A stretch of DNA of 64,000 nucleotides from Sipunculus nudus (lineage: Eukaryota > Annelida > Sipuncula > Golfingiida > Sipunculidae), in the NCBI GenBank assembly GCA_026874595.1, contig CM049318.1:51986750-52050749 (forward strand), read 5' to 3'. Made by a program: the position numbers and the translations under genes. Shown piece by piece: positions 13,381-24,537 of this stretch. Positions within the stretch are counted from its first letter, which is position 1. The number at the start of each line of letters is the position of its first letter. The notes under the pieces were generated by a model that ran no database searches, was not told the origin of the DNA, and was given only the letters and a program-made list of their open reading frames with translations.

Positions 13381-14653
13381 TTGTAAATGATCGGATGAAT
13401 TTCGTTATTTTAACGAGATATTCTCGAAACTTTTGGAATTTGTTAATGGTTTCAGGAATATTTTGCGAAAGTTACTCATGTCGTTTAAATGTATATGACG
13501 AATATAACGAAGTTTTTAAGACAATTTTTAGATCAATGCGCGAAAAAAAATCACGACCTGGGGTACGAGAAACGTTTGCAAGTAATTTCAAACTATTTTA
13601 AATTCCCGCAGAAAAAATTCTACTCCCACGAACAATTTACGACGGATCGGAAACCCCGTGTTTGTCTGGCAAACATTTGGAGCCTTAAATACTAATGTTG
13701 GACTCTGCCATTTTTCGTCAGTCTCATCTTTCGCAAAGCGTTTGTGTGCCCCGCGAAAACCCCATTTAACGGAAATGCTTTGTTTCCACTGGTTGTTTAA
13801 ACATATGTTTACATGTAAAAGTAAATATGGCAGGTTAAACCAGATTTCGGACATAAATCCAGATCATCCAGATCCGTATCGCTTCTTGACCAAACAAGGT
13901 TTGAACCCTTAATTTCGGCTTAATTTAGCTCGGCTAAAGGTGAAAAATTCAAATGCAGACGAACCCCCCACTCCCTCCCGGACAGGAATACTTAAGAAAG
14001 TGTTGTTACGAGTACTGGATGAATACTTCTCTCTGACTACGAGAGGATGAAATTATGCGGCTTAATAAACATATGTAGTATACATGATATAAAATGTATA
14101 TTTTAATAAAGCTGGCCAAATATTGTATACAGAGGTGACATAGGCATGGCTTAGAGCCGCTTTGCGTGATAGTTGTTGTTTTAACAATTATAACATAGTT
14201 TGGCCTTGTGGCAATTAAGTAGTGGCATCCTTGCCTAAGATATAAAATGACAGAGCTTAGGGCCCACCATAAACCGATGCTTCACGACTTAACAGACACC
14301 GAGCCTGTAGTTACATTTTCGTGGCTCAGGTGACAGTTTACTTTCAGCTTTTACGGTGCCTTTTTTTTCATGGAATCGACTTTTTAAGCCAGAATAGTGT
14401 AGAAATTTGTAGCGTGGCACACTTTGTTCAAGGAATCTATTGCAAAGTTGTTAGTTGATTTTCTGATATCTACCCTTATTTCTATCACACCGCTAGAAAT
14501 CTAGGAATATTTCTGTTAACTTAGGTATTTATGCAAGAGATCATCTACGGATGACCAACATTATTACTTTTTTGTGGAACATTCTTTAATTCACTATTCT
14601 GAAAAATACATAATACAGATTATGTGTATAATGAATACTTAATGCTGTTCCAG

Positions 14654-14794
14654 GTAACCTTCCTTTCAGCTGTAATTTTGATACCAGTGCGTGTCTTTCA
14701 CAAAGTATGTCAGATGATTTCAACTGGACACGGCGGCAGCTACCAACACCAAGTTCCCCTACGGGACCAATGTCGGACCATACCAGTGGATCTG
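14654..14794 (+). CDS. MAM domain exon 1 of mosaic secreted protein
   Basis: The 141-nt exon is bounded by TGTTCCAG| and TCTG|GTAGGA, entering and leaving in phase 1. It encodes the start of a MAM domain: NLPFSCNFDTSAC, then DDFNWTRR, then TPS..TGP..DHTSG, which matches the family pattern of a CxFE-like start, DDFxW and the TGPxxDHT block. MAM domains are extracellular adhesion or oligomerisation modules. A second acceptor 16 bases downstream would break the phase-1 symmetry, so the upstream one is preferred. The next exon continues the same domain. Confidence 0.85.
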
Positions 14795-15569
14795 GTAGGA
14801 TTGTTGTTAGTTATATTTAAAAGACAAAATTAAAGTTCGGGAAGAAATTGTATTCTGAAAAAGAAACGTATTTCTTACCAAAGAAAAATCTTCCTAACGA
14901 TAGAGCAGTTTGTTAAATGAATAATAATATAATAACACTAAGTTTGAATCAGACGGTTTTATAAACAAACTCAAATCAGCTATATATGTGAAAGAATTTG
15001 CCTGAACAGGCATTCATGCAAGCTTTTGAATAAATAGCTGTTCTGCGTCGTGGTTAGAGTGAATTTATTTATTTCCATATTTGGTTGAACGATGCCTCTG
15101 TATTTGTTGAATATTTGAAATTTGTTACGTAATTTGCCTCGAAAATCCTTCATACTTAATTTATTTACCAATAACGAAGTATAATTCCAGACCAACTGAT
15201 GTCTTTCCGTAATGTTCAGTGTGTATGATTGTCGTATAATACTGGTGATTTGAATACATAATTTCATCGTAAATAATCCCTCCATAGAACTGTAGAAGCC
15301 CCAACAAAACTGCAAACATGGTCAGCCGCCTTTTTCTGTTCATATATTTAAAACTATTGGCTTGGTTTACAGCAACCGCCCATACATTAGAGTCTACAAA
15401 TTGCCAAACCGTTTATCACATTTCCAATTTGCAACTCTCAACGTGTATTATATTGCAGCCTAGGACTGTCAAGTCTAGAGAAAGAGTGTACGAGATGGAA
15501 TTAATAATCTGAAAGTCATAATTCTTTCATTTAGTAGATATCATGTTTTATACCATTTATCTTTGTCAG

Positions 15570-15755
15570 GCTACTACATGTTTATTGAAGCATCTGACCC
15601 ACGTCAACCTGGGGATGAGGCGGCCTTGATCTTGCAGACTGACCAATCACCGGGAGATAAATGTCTAAGTTTCTGGTATCATATGTATGGGGATGATATC
15701 GGTTCTCTTCGCATTAAAACCAGTGACTCTGGACGAACATTATTTGAGATTTCAG
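15570..15755 (+). CDS. MAM domain exon 2
   Basis: The exon follows TTTGTCAG| and encodes the middle of the MAM domain: GYYMFIEASDPRQPGDEAAL, then CLSFWYHMYGDDIGSLRI. This fits the family's GxYMYxEAS..PG..A.L....C..F.YHMYG..xGxL pattern. It enters in phase 1 and leaves in phase 1. The donor is TCAG|GTGGTG, and a second donor lies three bases further on (GTG|GTGATT), giving an optional extra Gly without a frame change. It joins exon 14654-14794 and the MAM exon at 15977. Confidence 0.85.
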
Positions 15756-15976
15756 GTGGTGATTCGTTTTATTTTGTTTTACGTTGGATACAGGTTTATA
15801 TACTCTCAGTACCGAATTGGCTAAAAGGTTATCTACATTTCATGAAACTGGCCGATTAGATTTTCTGTGAAATAAAGTGTTATAACAATGTCATGTAGTT
15901 ATACTATAATATATTCTATAGTTTAAATGTTTTCACTGACTGAAATCATTCTATACATCAATAAAAATAATTTTAG

Positions 15977-16120
15977 GGGAACAAGGAAACAGATGGGTTC
16001 GAAAAGAAGTGTCCGTGCCTTCGGCCTTTAACGAGATTCAGTTTATTGGTACGGTGGGACCGGGTTATGCAGGTGACATTGCTATCGATGACATCACACT
16101 TCTTTCAGGAAGCTGTTCAG
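15977..16120 (+). CDS. MAM domain exon 3
   Basis: The 144-nt exon lies between AATTTTAG| and TCAG|GTGATA, phase 1 to phase 1. It encodes the C-terminal part of the MAM domain: GNRWVRKEVSVPS, then FNEIQFIGTVGPGYAGDIAI, then DDITLLSGSC. The conserved GDIAIDDI strand and closing Cys complete a single MAM domain of typical size across the three exons. Confidence 0.87.
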
Positions 16121-16243
16121 GTGATAATTTTTAATAGTATAAGTCTATTGCCTTCCTACTAGACAATTAATAGAATTTACTTTTAATTACCCGTATATTG
16201 TTTAACTAACTTTTCACATAAAACATGTACTTTTTTCTACCAG

Positions 16244-16270
16244 CTCCGCCATTGATAGCTGGATGGGACA
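16244..16270 (+). CDS. Candidate 27-nt microexon
   Basis: A strong acceptor (polypyrimidine tract then CTACCAG|) is followed 27 bases later by a donor (GACA|GTAGGT). The frame is open and phase 1 to phase 1, encoding APPLIAGWD. Inclusion would insert nine residues between the MAM domain and the first TSP1 repeat without changing the frame. The sequence resembles the TPPSWGPW start of the following exon, so it may be a relic of a TSP1 exon start. Only splice-site quality and phase support it. Confidence 0.35.
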
Positions 16271-16908
16271 GTAGGTTCATATATAACAAAGTTTATTTGT
16301 CTATTACTTTTAACTGTATTTCTGACTTGACCATGCTGACACATAATTTACTCTGCTTTATGACCAACTTATCTGGGCTTATTCCAGAGTAATATAAGGC
16401 TGGTGCTTTCCTAGGGTCCTCTCAGTCATATTTCTCCAAAGTTACCCTAGCAGAACAATTGTACACCAAATTTTATTCTACAGAGAAACTTAAACTCTCG
16501 CACATGCACTTATTATATGGCTCCTTATTATAAGCGACCTAGACTTAATATTAATGCATCACGGTCTAACATTTTTGTCATTTTTCATAAGATCCTTAAA
16601 AATTCCCGGGACAGCACTGATTTGTTATTCAAGCGAACGGCGAATTTTTAGAATCTTATGTTCCAACCACGTTAAGCTACACCCACAGGTCACACACACA
16701 TGATTATCTCGAAAAAGGCTTTGTTGTTTATCTTTCGAAGACTGAATCACACATGGCAAAAAGATAAAACGATTCACCATTTACGTCAATCCGTGTCTTA
16801 TGACCACCCTGGTTTCTACTGTATGTTAAATGCGATTTGACAAAAACTAATCTAAAAGAGTAAATCTGAAATAATGCTGCCTAAATCTTACTCTTTTCCA
16901 TTTTGCAG
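16271..16908. other. Intron before the TSP1 exon; left edge of the duplication
   Basis: No coding signal. The 8181-bp duplicated block begins inside this intron at 16817, 92 bases before the TSP1 exon, so the exon and its acceptor were copied intact. Confidence 0.75.
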
Positions 16909-17403
16909 CGACACCGCCATCTTGGGGTCCATGGTCATTTTGTTCTGTCATAGACTGTGCTGCTGGTTTCCGTGTGAGCTTCAGGAACTGCACCCAACGT
17001 ACGTGTGCAGGTGGTAACAGGATAAAAACCAAAGCATGTATGGGACCCTGCTGGAGTAGCTGGTCAAACTGGCTCCCTTGTTTGACAACATGCGGGAATG
17101 GTACAAGAATCAGAACGAGGTCTTGCAATGGCGAATACTGTCCTGGGGAGTCTACAGAGAGTTCAGGATGTTCCATTCCTTTCACGCCATGCGGGCCACC
17201 TTGGGAACCATGGACCCCTTGCACTGCTACCTGTGGATACGGGACAAAAAGAAGAAGGAGGCGCTGTCAGGGTATTGCCTGCCTGACTGCGGAAACACAG
17301 ACTGTATCCTGTTTCAATGTTTGCACAAGCCCCACCACACCATCGCTTTCCACAACACCATCGCCAACCACAACACCAAGGCCAACCACAACACCATCTG
17401 GTG
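16909..17403 (+). CDS. Three TSP1 repeats plus Thr/Pro linker, copy A
   Basis: The 495-nt exon follows CATTTTGCAG| and ends at a strong donor, GGTG|GTATGT (an alternative donor lies three bases earlier). It enters and leaves in phase 1. It encodes three thrombospondin type-1 repeats: the first starts PSWGPWSFCS, the second WSSWSNWLPCLTTCGNGTR, the third PWEPWTPCTATCGYGTKRRR. Each has the WxxW tryptophan ladder (sites that are C-mannosylated in this family) and a six-Cys pattern; the first is irregular at the CSxTCG position (CSVIDC). About 25 residues rich in Thr, Pro and Ser follow, a likely O-glycosylated linker. TSP1 modules bind matrix and glycans outside the cell. The open frame past 17403 is intron read-through. 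Confidence 0.9.
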
Positions 17404-17984
17404 GTATGTATGGTTTGAAGGAGGGTAAATCTTATACTGAAATACATTTGAAACACAAAGGTGCCACTCTTTTCATCTCTAAGGTTGTTGTGAGGTTGTC
17501 CTTGTTCAGGTCATTCAACGAAGGTATCGTTGTGATCCCTTGCTATTTTCTTACGCCTAACATTTTTTTCCGATTGATCTCCTTTCTCCCGCCAGGTATT
17601 CTTTCATCATCCCTCCCACATCCACCACCATCTCTGGTGCGCTCTGTATCCGTTTTCCCTTCTTTAAGCTTCTTTCGCAGGCACTTTTCTCTGCTTAGAA
17701 GTTGTGTTCTCCTAAACCCTCTCAAATCTCTTTTTTCTTTCCGTCTCTGGTTCTCCCAGGATCTCTACTTATCTCGCTGTTCTTCACTCTATCGGTCTTT
17801 CTTATTCTAATCAAACTCAAATCTGTCGATAATGTTCTGAATCTCTACAATTACCATTTGATTCCCGATCAGGGATCCTAGTAAATGTAACCTCCGCTAG
17901 ATGGATCCAAGTTGAACCCAATGGACCGTAACTTGTCTAGTACAGCCAATCAGCAAAAGGTACCTTTTATAATTATTGTAATAA

Positions 17985-18330
17985 TATATAGTATTTATAT
18001 AGCGCCACACCTTTCACGAGCGAGCCAGCGAACCTTTGAACGGCGACACCTGTACACGCTTTTATTATTGTCCCCACTTCCTCGAAATAGGGAACATTGA
18101 TTTGGATTTTTCTGTCTGTCTGTCCGTTTTGTCTGTCCGTCCATCAGGTATTTGTTTTCGCGCGATTACTTTGCTAAATATTATCTGATTTAATTCACTG
18201 ATTGCTCCCATGCATACCTTGGTTGGGATTGGTTTTGGAATGGATGTCTGAAAATTTATTCTCACTAGCTCAACTAAATTTTGGTAAGGCGAGCATAAAT
18301 AACAATAAGTGGGGGAAATGGGGAACATAA
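17985..18330. repeat. Interspersed-repeat fragment with CTGTCTGTCCG leader, copy A
   Basis: A segment starting TATTTATATAGCGCCACACC leads through TTTTATTATTGTCCCCAC to a CTGT/CCGT-rich stretch and an AT-rich tail. This arrangement looks like common interspersed repeats in marine invertebrates, and a similar leader precedes the repeat at 50811. Boundaries are approximate. The copy B counterpart is at about 26167-26514. Confidence 0.35.
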
Positions 18331-20167
18331 ATTCCGAGAATTTGCTTGTTCAGACTGCCATGAGGTCTGAAACTCCTAACGACTGGCGACGTGGGCGAGC
18401 TCGACTTATCACTTGGCCAGCGAAATCTACTATTAGTCTCAATTTTAGACCGTAAGAAGTAGACAAGCAAGAGGACGGAGTAGCTAGCGGCACCATACAA
18501 ATGATTTGGCAGGATATCTGTATCAATCTTTGCCAGCCTTGGGCAGAGAGCGTCGCAAAATTTGGCAAAATCTGGCCCGATGCCCGATAATGTTGATAGG
18601 AATCCCCAAACCTAAGTCACGGAAACATTTCGGCCATTCAGGTTAATTTAATTTGAAATTCAACCAACAGCCCCAAGTAGACCGCAATTTGATTCAATTT
18701 CTTCTCAGAAGTGGCATTCGGAATGGCGCTAATAGCGGGTCAGCGTTCCTGAAATACGTGGATTATTCAGCTAATATCGCCTATTTCACATGATAATGAA
18801 TGCAGTTGCCAGCAGTTTGGCATTCGATTAGGGTTACGAACCACTCATCTCGCAAATGTTACTAAAACTAAAACAAACCAATCCATCGGGGCCTATTAAG
18901 CATAAAAATAAAACTCAATTGAAAGAACAGTCCGTTTGCTGACTCTTTAACGGCTGTAAGTGCAATTTCGGGAACTCTTTATACATACAGGTTTGCCCTG
19001 AACCGAATTGTAACCAGCTACACTCTCAAACTCACTGCAAAAAACCCCAAGCTTCCAATCATAATATCTGACATCTGATCTAAAAGCAAAGGTGTGGTGC
19101 ACAGAACTAGAATATGAAACTAACGGAATGTTCTTTGTTATGGGAATCACAAAGGGGTTTCACGTATTAGAGCCCCGCGCATGAATAAATAGTTGAAAAA
19201 AATCGGGATGAATTGGCCGAAGGCCATTTTGACAGTTCTTGAAGCAATAGGAGTGGTCAACAAAAGCGACTCGTCAGATATTCCGTCCAATCCATGACTG
19301 TATTGTCCACTCGGTGTGGAATTATATGAGCACACGGCTACCCATAAAAAGGTATGTTATCCATCCGTCAGCGACGAGACTAAATGGATGACCCCGGGCG
19401 CGTTCATGGCTAAAACAAATTTAAAACTGGCATATCTTTCTGTGACTGTACACCCCAATTTCTGGTAGTAACTTGGCATAAGATGGCGTTTTCCCACGAA
19501 AATCAGATACCCGCCTACCATTTGCCAGTAAATTAGAGTCAAACATTTCCCCAATTCACCCCAGCAGTTCGGCGAATGATAGCTCGAAAAGGGTAGGATA
19601 ACATTGTCGTATAACTTGTCGATTTCCTTATTGTATCCCTGTTTAAGGACCTATGTTTACAAACTATAAAAAACCCGGCCTTTATCAACTGAAAAATAAA
19701 ACAGATTGCCCGTCCAAAGTCTTTGTTTTTTGCATCCCGCAAAATAGATTCCCGCGGTATGACTCTCTCCTTGCAGTAGGATAAATTGCAAGAGTTCGAG
19801 ACAGAGCTGAATAGCTTCTCCGTCAGATTGCGCGATTGTTAAAGCAACTACAGTCTTTAGCGAGTTAACGCAACTGGGCTTCCCAAGTGTCAGGGAGGTC
19901 GAACTTACCTCAGACGGATTCTAGATTGTATAAAAAATTTTCACCGACCACATCACAAGGTTCAGCTGTCGTCAACTGTCAGCCATAAAATAGATCATCA
20001 TACAGCGGTCTTTGCCAAGATGCTCCCATCACACACAAACACTGTACTGTGCGGTATAAAAAATAGAATTAGGCTGCAGTGAGTTTGTTATTTTGGCGCG
20101 TTAAATGTGTTGGTAACATAGAATGTACCTAATTGTAAACATGCACATTATATACATAATATACCGG

Positions 20168-20322
20168 TCAATCAAGGGGTTAACCTCTCGCTTCACTCCG
20201 CTGGCGACCTAAGCTCGATCGCCGGCGTGACTGTGAGAGAGGATTGTAGTTAGCGGTCTACAACTGGTGGGTGGTTTTCTCCAGGGTCCCCGGTTTCCTT
20301 CAACTGAACTCAACCCCCAGAG
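20168..20322. repeat. tRNA-derived SINE-like sequence, copy A
   Basis: The sequence GGTTAACCTCTCGCTTCACT, then a stretch resembling a tRNA B box (AGCTCGATCGCC), then GGTGGTTTTCTCCAGGGTCC and CCGGTTTCCTTC resembles tRNA-headed SINEs known from invertebrates, whose body carries a TTTCTCC...CCGGTTTCC block. The A box is poor and no clear tail or target duplication was found, so this is probably an old fragment. Confidence 0.45.
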
Positions 20323-21031
20323 ATATTGAGAGTGTCTCGTTCGGTTATAATAACTGTTTATACAATTCATGAAACATAAGAAAAAATTATAGTTTAAAGA
20401 AACAGAATGATTAAAAGATTTAAAATACTTTGAATTTATAAAACATTCACGAAAGAGCATTTAAGACTGGTGGTTTTAAGTAAGTGGTACAAGTTTTAAT
20501 GCGGTCGACCCCGTTAATGAAAAACCTTTACCCATCTTTTTGTCTATTTTAAACAAATGCTTATGAATTATCGTTTACTCCCTTTCCTTATATATACAAA
20601 ATGTTTGTTCACTAAGTTGTTATAGTGTCCCGTTGCAAAAATACTCGTGCCCTCATATTCTAATTGTTTAGATTAATTTTTCTCTGTTTCACATGGACTG
20701 AGCGCGGTTCCTAGAATATTTTTGTAAGTTAATGTATTATTATCTGCACTCTTTGTTATATCTGAATATTGAACTAAAAAGAATGATCAAGATGGCATGC
20801 TGTACGATCCATGTCTGTGCTTTCTTTGAAGTATTTTAAAAGTTTTGATTAATGTATCAATTACCTAATAGCCAATAATATCTAGAAATTAGTCCTTCGG
20901 TCAAAATATAACATACTGATATTCAGACAATGATTTTTAAGGACAAACATGACGTTGGCCTTCATGAATATTCATACGAAACCCCTGACTTGTAATATAC
21001 GCTTTCTTGACGAAGAGTATTCTCCTTTCAG

Positions 21032-21156
21032 TCTGCAGTGGGATCACGACAACAAGAGGAACAAGGGGTAATATCTATTCTCCAGGATACCATGACTATG
21101 ATGATTATCCTAATGATGCTTCCTGTCGCTGGCGTATCATCCTCGCAAGCTCCACC
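21032..21156 (+). CDS. CUB domain exon 1, copy A
   Basis: The 125-nt exon follows CCTTTCAG| and ends ACC|GTAAGC, phase 1 to phase 0. It encodes the start of a CUB domain: CSGITTTRGTRGNIYSPGY, then DYPNDASCRWRI. The GxIxSPxYPxxYPNxxxCxW pattern is clear, with the first conserved Cys pair present. It differs from copy B at two bases, both amino-acid changing (His/Leu after PGY, Ala/Gly near the end). Confidence 0.88.
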
Positions 21157-21959
21157 GTAAGCAAAACAGATATTGAAAATATACATTCTTCAATACAGTC
21201 ACACAATCTCCCTGTTTGTTTTATTGATGTTTAGTGCCACTTTTTAAGTGACAAGAATAAGGATGAATTTCATCTTCTTCCAGTTGATACTATCTTCATT
21301 CCACGTCAATTGCAGTGAGTGAACAGAGCCTCAACCAATGTATCAAGTATTACTCCTGAAATTATGGATTTTGTGCTCTTAATTATTTTCAATTAGCTTA
21401 ATATTTGATGAACCTGGAAATATCTAATGTCATACCTGTTAAAACACTAACTGGCTTTAGGGTTCCTCTTCCATCAGCATACTTAATATTTTTTATTATT
21501 TTTCATATGCTTATATTCCTTTTACTCATATGAAGCCCTCTCTCATGAATTATTTTTCTTTAAATTATTATTTTAAATAATTAAAATGTCTGGTTTTCCT
21601 GTATTTTCAAGTTTCTGTCAAAGTGCTTTTTTCTTAACGTAACATAGCACCGTTTTCTGAAGTTTGCCGGGGGTTTTCAAGATAATCGATATGCTTAACC
21701 TCGGAATTGTAATATCAAATGATTTGTGAAAATTGCACATTTGCAAAGAAAGGCAAATCCGATGCATTAAACCTACACCGAAAATTATACTGAGACACAA
21801 AAATAAATAACCATTACTTAAACGGTGCTTTCCTAAAGATTTATTATCCAACACATTTATATATGTTCAGGTATTTGCCTCCATTTTTTAGTTTGAATAG
21901 GAATATTATGATGACCGAAATTGGTGAGACATGGGAGGTTTTTTGTTTACTCATTTCAG
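21157..21959. other. Intron inside the CUB domain, copy A
   Basis: AT-rich, about 0.8 kb, no coding signal. It differs from copy B (29340-30142) at several single bases, including a small cluster near 21853-21866. Confidence 0.75.
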
Positions 21960-22179
21960 ATGAGAGTTAGGCTGGACATTGTGTATTTTAGAACCGAGCC
22001 TCATTACGACCGACTTGAGGTATACGATGGTTTTGACAGCTCATTCACCCTTCTGGCTAATTTTTCGGGGTTCAAAACAGGTCAGGTTGTGCTGGGAAAC
22101 AGTTATCAAATGTTTCTACAGTTTACGTCGGATGATTCAGTCGGAGAGAAGGGTTTCTCTATTTCGTACAAGGCTTACG
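21960..22179 (+). CDS. CUB domain exon 2, copy A
   Basis: The 220-nt exon follows CATTTCAG| and ends TACG|GTAAGG, phase 0 to phase 1. It completes the CUB domain: MRVRLDIVYFRTEPHYDRLE, then VYDGFDSSFTLLANFSG, then FLQFTSDDSVGEKGFSISY. The YDRLEVYDG strand and the LxFxSDxSxxxKGFxxxY ending are family hallmarks. The second conserved Cys pair of CUB domains is absent, as in some two-Cys CUBs. It is identical in sequence to copy B. Confidence 0.9.
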
Positions 22180-23565
22180 GTAAGGTTTTGAAATATTTTA
22201 CCATAACATTAAATTACATCAAATCAAAAACATTTTTACATTACATTCGCATTTATATAACGCTCAATAAAGTAACAAAAACTTCCAATGGCACTAAACG
22301 CAACCGTCAGGTGATACAATTTTACATCATTAGACTAATATTTTTCACTGAACAATATTATTTGTATATATCTATTTTTATTGATATATATTTTGGTGAA
22401 CGAGGTAGTAATATTTCTTCCCAATAACATCTCGGTTTTATATCTTATATATCATAGTGGGAATATACCCCTCCCAAAATCTGCGACCAAGCAGTAATAA
22501 CCAATTATGAACCAAAACATAAATAATGCTTCCAAATTCTAAATAATACAAGAATATACCGGACCTATATATAAATGAAAGTAAATATGACCCTGCTTCG
22601 ATATACGAAATACCTGATAATCAGCGATCTGCAATCTCCGAGGAAGCGCAAGGGAAGCCTCCCCTCTCCCAGCAATATATTGCTTGGAGATCCTTTTTCG
22701 CATATATTTAAACTCCTAAAAACAGTTTGGGCTGGCCCATTGCTTGTGCAACGTGCTATGAGATATATGTTTCCTCCATACTATTATGTCCCTACATAGA
22801 CACATGTCCGTCACGTATTTTAGTTTTTTAAATTAATGCGGCTGTATATGATCTGGAGTTTCAAATAAGGGGTCCATTCTCATGAATGCGATGTTTCAAG
22901 GATATCCATAATGAAGAGTACCGACGCATGAATTGAGCTGCTTTCTTAATATATCAATATAAACTTGCGATTTGATTATAATTTATGGAAAAAAAACACT
23001 CGTTTACTTACTTAGTCTTACAGTTACGCATATGTGGCAATTGTGGCTATAAATGTTGAAGCATGATAATTTTAGTAATACCACACGTGTTTATTGATGA
23101 CGTAACCACTGGCCACCTCACTGGGTCAGGCACCAAACACACATGACCTTAGGAATGCAGCAATGGAACTTGGTCTAGCTGTGTACTATACACCTGACTG
23201 AGGACACCCAGTATTTGAAGCGCAAATAAGATCAAGGTCTATGATATAATTCATGTATGACCCAGGAGGCTTGGAATTATACTGTGACAAATTTCAGCTT
23301 TTGACATACCATATTGGAGAACAGTAATAGCAAAAAAAAAACATAAAAAAACTAAAACTTAAAAAAATGGCTTTGCACTCGGGGGGGGGGGGGGGAAGGT
23401 AAAAAGTTAAGCAGCAAAAATGTTTGCCTATACATAAATTTAAAATACCCGTCATACGGTGGGCCTTATTATAGATTGGATTAGGCATGATATTAATATG
23501 TTCAGGTAACTACGACAGTCAGTAAAACAAAAATGATGAAAAAGTGTGTTATATATTACTTACAG
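22180..23565. other. Intron between CUB and trypsin exons, copy A
   Basis: No domain sequence. The open frame running past 22179 is intron read-through. A run of 15 G lies at 23381-23395; the counterpart in copy B is 11 G (31565-31575), one of the few length differences between copies. Confidence 0.75.
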
Positions 23566-23785
23566 ACAGAAGAACCCTCAGACCGCCTTCAGGATGTGGG
23601 TTGAGGCCAAATGCTTCTTCTAGTTTTTTTAACATTATCGGCGGAAAAAGGGCCAAGGCACACAGCTGGCCATGGTTGGCACCGATCATAGAGGATGTAT
23701 CAGGTAGAGAATATCTCCGATGTACGGGAACTGTGTTGACCAGACGTCACGTTATTGCGCCTGCTTCCTGTTTCGGAACGAACAC
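23566..23785 (+). CDS. Trypsin-like domain exon 1, copy A (His lost)
   Basis: The 220-nt exon lies between TTACAG| and AACAC|GTACGT, phase 1 to phase 2. It encodes a short Cys-containing linker (PPSGCGLRPN), then IIGGKRAKAHSWPWLAPI, then CTGTVLTRRHVIAPASC. IIGG is the normal start of a mature S1 protease, and the Cys pair around the histidine loop is present. But the motif normally TAAHC reads APASC, so the catalytic His is Ser. The residue before IIGG is Asn (FFN), not Arg or Lys, so a trypsin-like enzyme would not activate it. Identical to copy B. Confidence 0.9.
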
Positions 23786-24274
23786 GTACGTTATATTTAG
23801 TATATTGTAATATTTTCATAATTTTATAACTACAAAACATTAAAATGTATAGCAGTGACGTATTTGAGAATGGTTGACCCGTGTCCCTAGTCCGAGACAG
23901 TAATTCTAAGGCTGTCATCAAGACATGTATCAGGACCAGTGACAGACAACACATTATGTCTACTTAAATAAGAAGTAAATCTTATGTCAAGGAGCAAACA
24001 TTTTTCTAATAAAAGATATAAAATAACACATAAAATAAAACCCGCAACAAGGGTAACCACGTTACGAAATAATTCTGAATAAACGACCGCCATAGGAAAC
24101 GTCAAGAGAGTATTAAGTAGAAAGTAATGCCATTATTACCATAATTGACAGGAAAACACACCCACCTGCAAGCAAACTTTTCAAACACATTATTAAGTTT
24201 ATTGTTTACTTGTGTTGACAGATATTATTTATATGCATTATAATATTTATAATTTATTACAATCACTCCTACAG
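23786..24274. other. Intron inside the trypsin domain, copy A
   Basis: 489 bases, AT-rich, no coding signal. The opposite-strand open frames here have no domain similarity. Confidence 0.75.
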
Positions 24275-24537
24275 AACAAGAGCCTCTGGATTTATAGTCA
24301 ATGCCGGGGCCAACGCTGTGACCGGGGGAATGTCCACTGCCGTGTCATCTTTCGATATTCATCCTTCCTATAAGGTTTCCGATAACCTTGACGAATATGA
24401 CATGGCAGTGATCAAACTAGCGTCGGCTTTGGTCTTCTCCAGTGAAATATCCCCTATTTGTCTCCCTCTGAGCAAACCATCTCCTGGGAAAAACTGTTAT
24501 GTTGCCGGATGGGGGGCAACTGTAAAAGGAAGAAACG
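24275..24537 (+). CDS. Trypsin-like domain exon 2, copy A (Asp kept)
   Basis: The 263-nt exon follows CTCCTACAG| and ends AACG|GTAAGA, phase 2 to phase 1. It encodes FDIHPSYKVSDNLDEYDMAV, then PICLPL, then CYVAGWGAT. YDMAVIKL corresponds to the DIALL block, so the catalytic Asp is kept, and the PxCLP and GWG landmarks are normal. It ends in the same phase that begins the next TSP1 exon at 25090 and the third trypsin exon at 33259, so either junction keeps the frame. One change from copy B: Ser versus Arg after CLPL. Confidence 0.9.

Larger units (their letters stand above)
7875..14653. other. Probable intron(s) with repeats, no certain exon
   Basis: No protein domain is visible. Possible tiny exons with splice-like edges occur at 9866-9884 (TTGTAG|...|GTAGGT), 12190-12217 and after 12510, none supported by domain sequence. 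Repeats include a direct repeat at about 10015-10260, AT runs at 10540-10607 and 12400-12434, a compound microsatellite at 11388-11471, a run of 14 G at 12623-12636, and a CG-rich segment at 12720-13380. If 7753-7874 is exon 1 of the mosaic gene, most of this stretch is its first intron. Confidence 0.4.
17404..21031. other. Intron between TSP1 and CUB exons, copy A
   Basis: About 3.6 kb with no domain sequence. It contains a pyrimidine-rich stretch (about 17560-17800), an interspersed-repeat fragment at 17985-18330 and a SINE-like sequence at 20168-20322. Short frames on the minus strand near 18065-19742 have no recognisable similarity. The copy B counterpart is 25585-29214. Confidence 0.7.

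Noticed and set aside
15161-15512. Signal-peptide-like frames on both strands between MAM exons (minus from 15343, plus from 15318)
   Set aside because: They lie within a MAM intron, overlap each other on opposite strands, and have no supporting donor or following domain.
16847-17224. 125-codon minus-strand frame opposite the TSP1 exon (also at 25028-25405 and 17163-17456)
   Set aside because: It is the mirror of a well-supported TSP1 exon, with no domain of its own; such frames arise because Cys/Trp/Gly-rich exons lack stops on the other strand.
17404-17810. Extension of the TSP1 frame to a 278-residue protein
   Set aside because: The sequence after the GTATGT donor turns into Phe/Ser/Leu-rich pyrimidine-tract translation, typical of intron read-through.
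17867-17925. Possible exon after CCCGATCAG (reading ILVNVTSARWIQVE)
   Set aside because: The frame stops within 20 codons without a donor in phase and it does not extend any domain of the gene.
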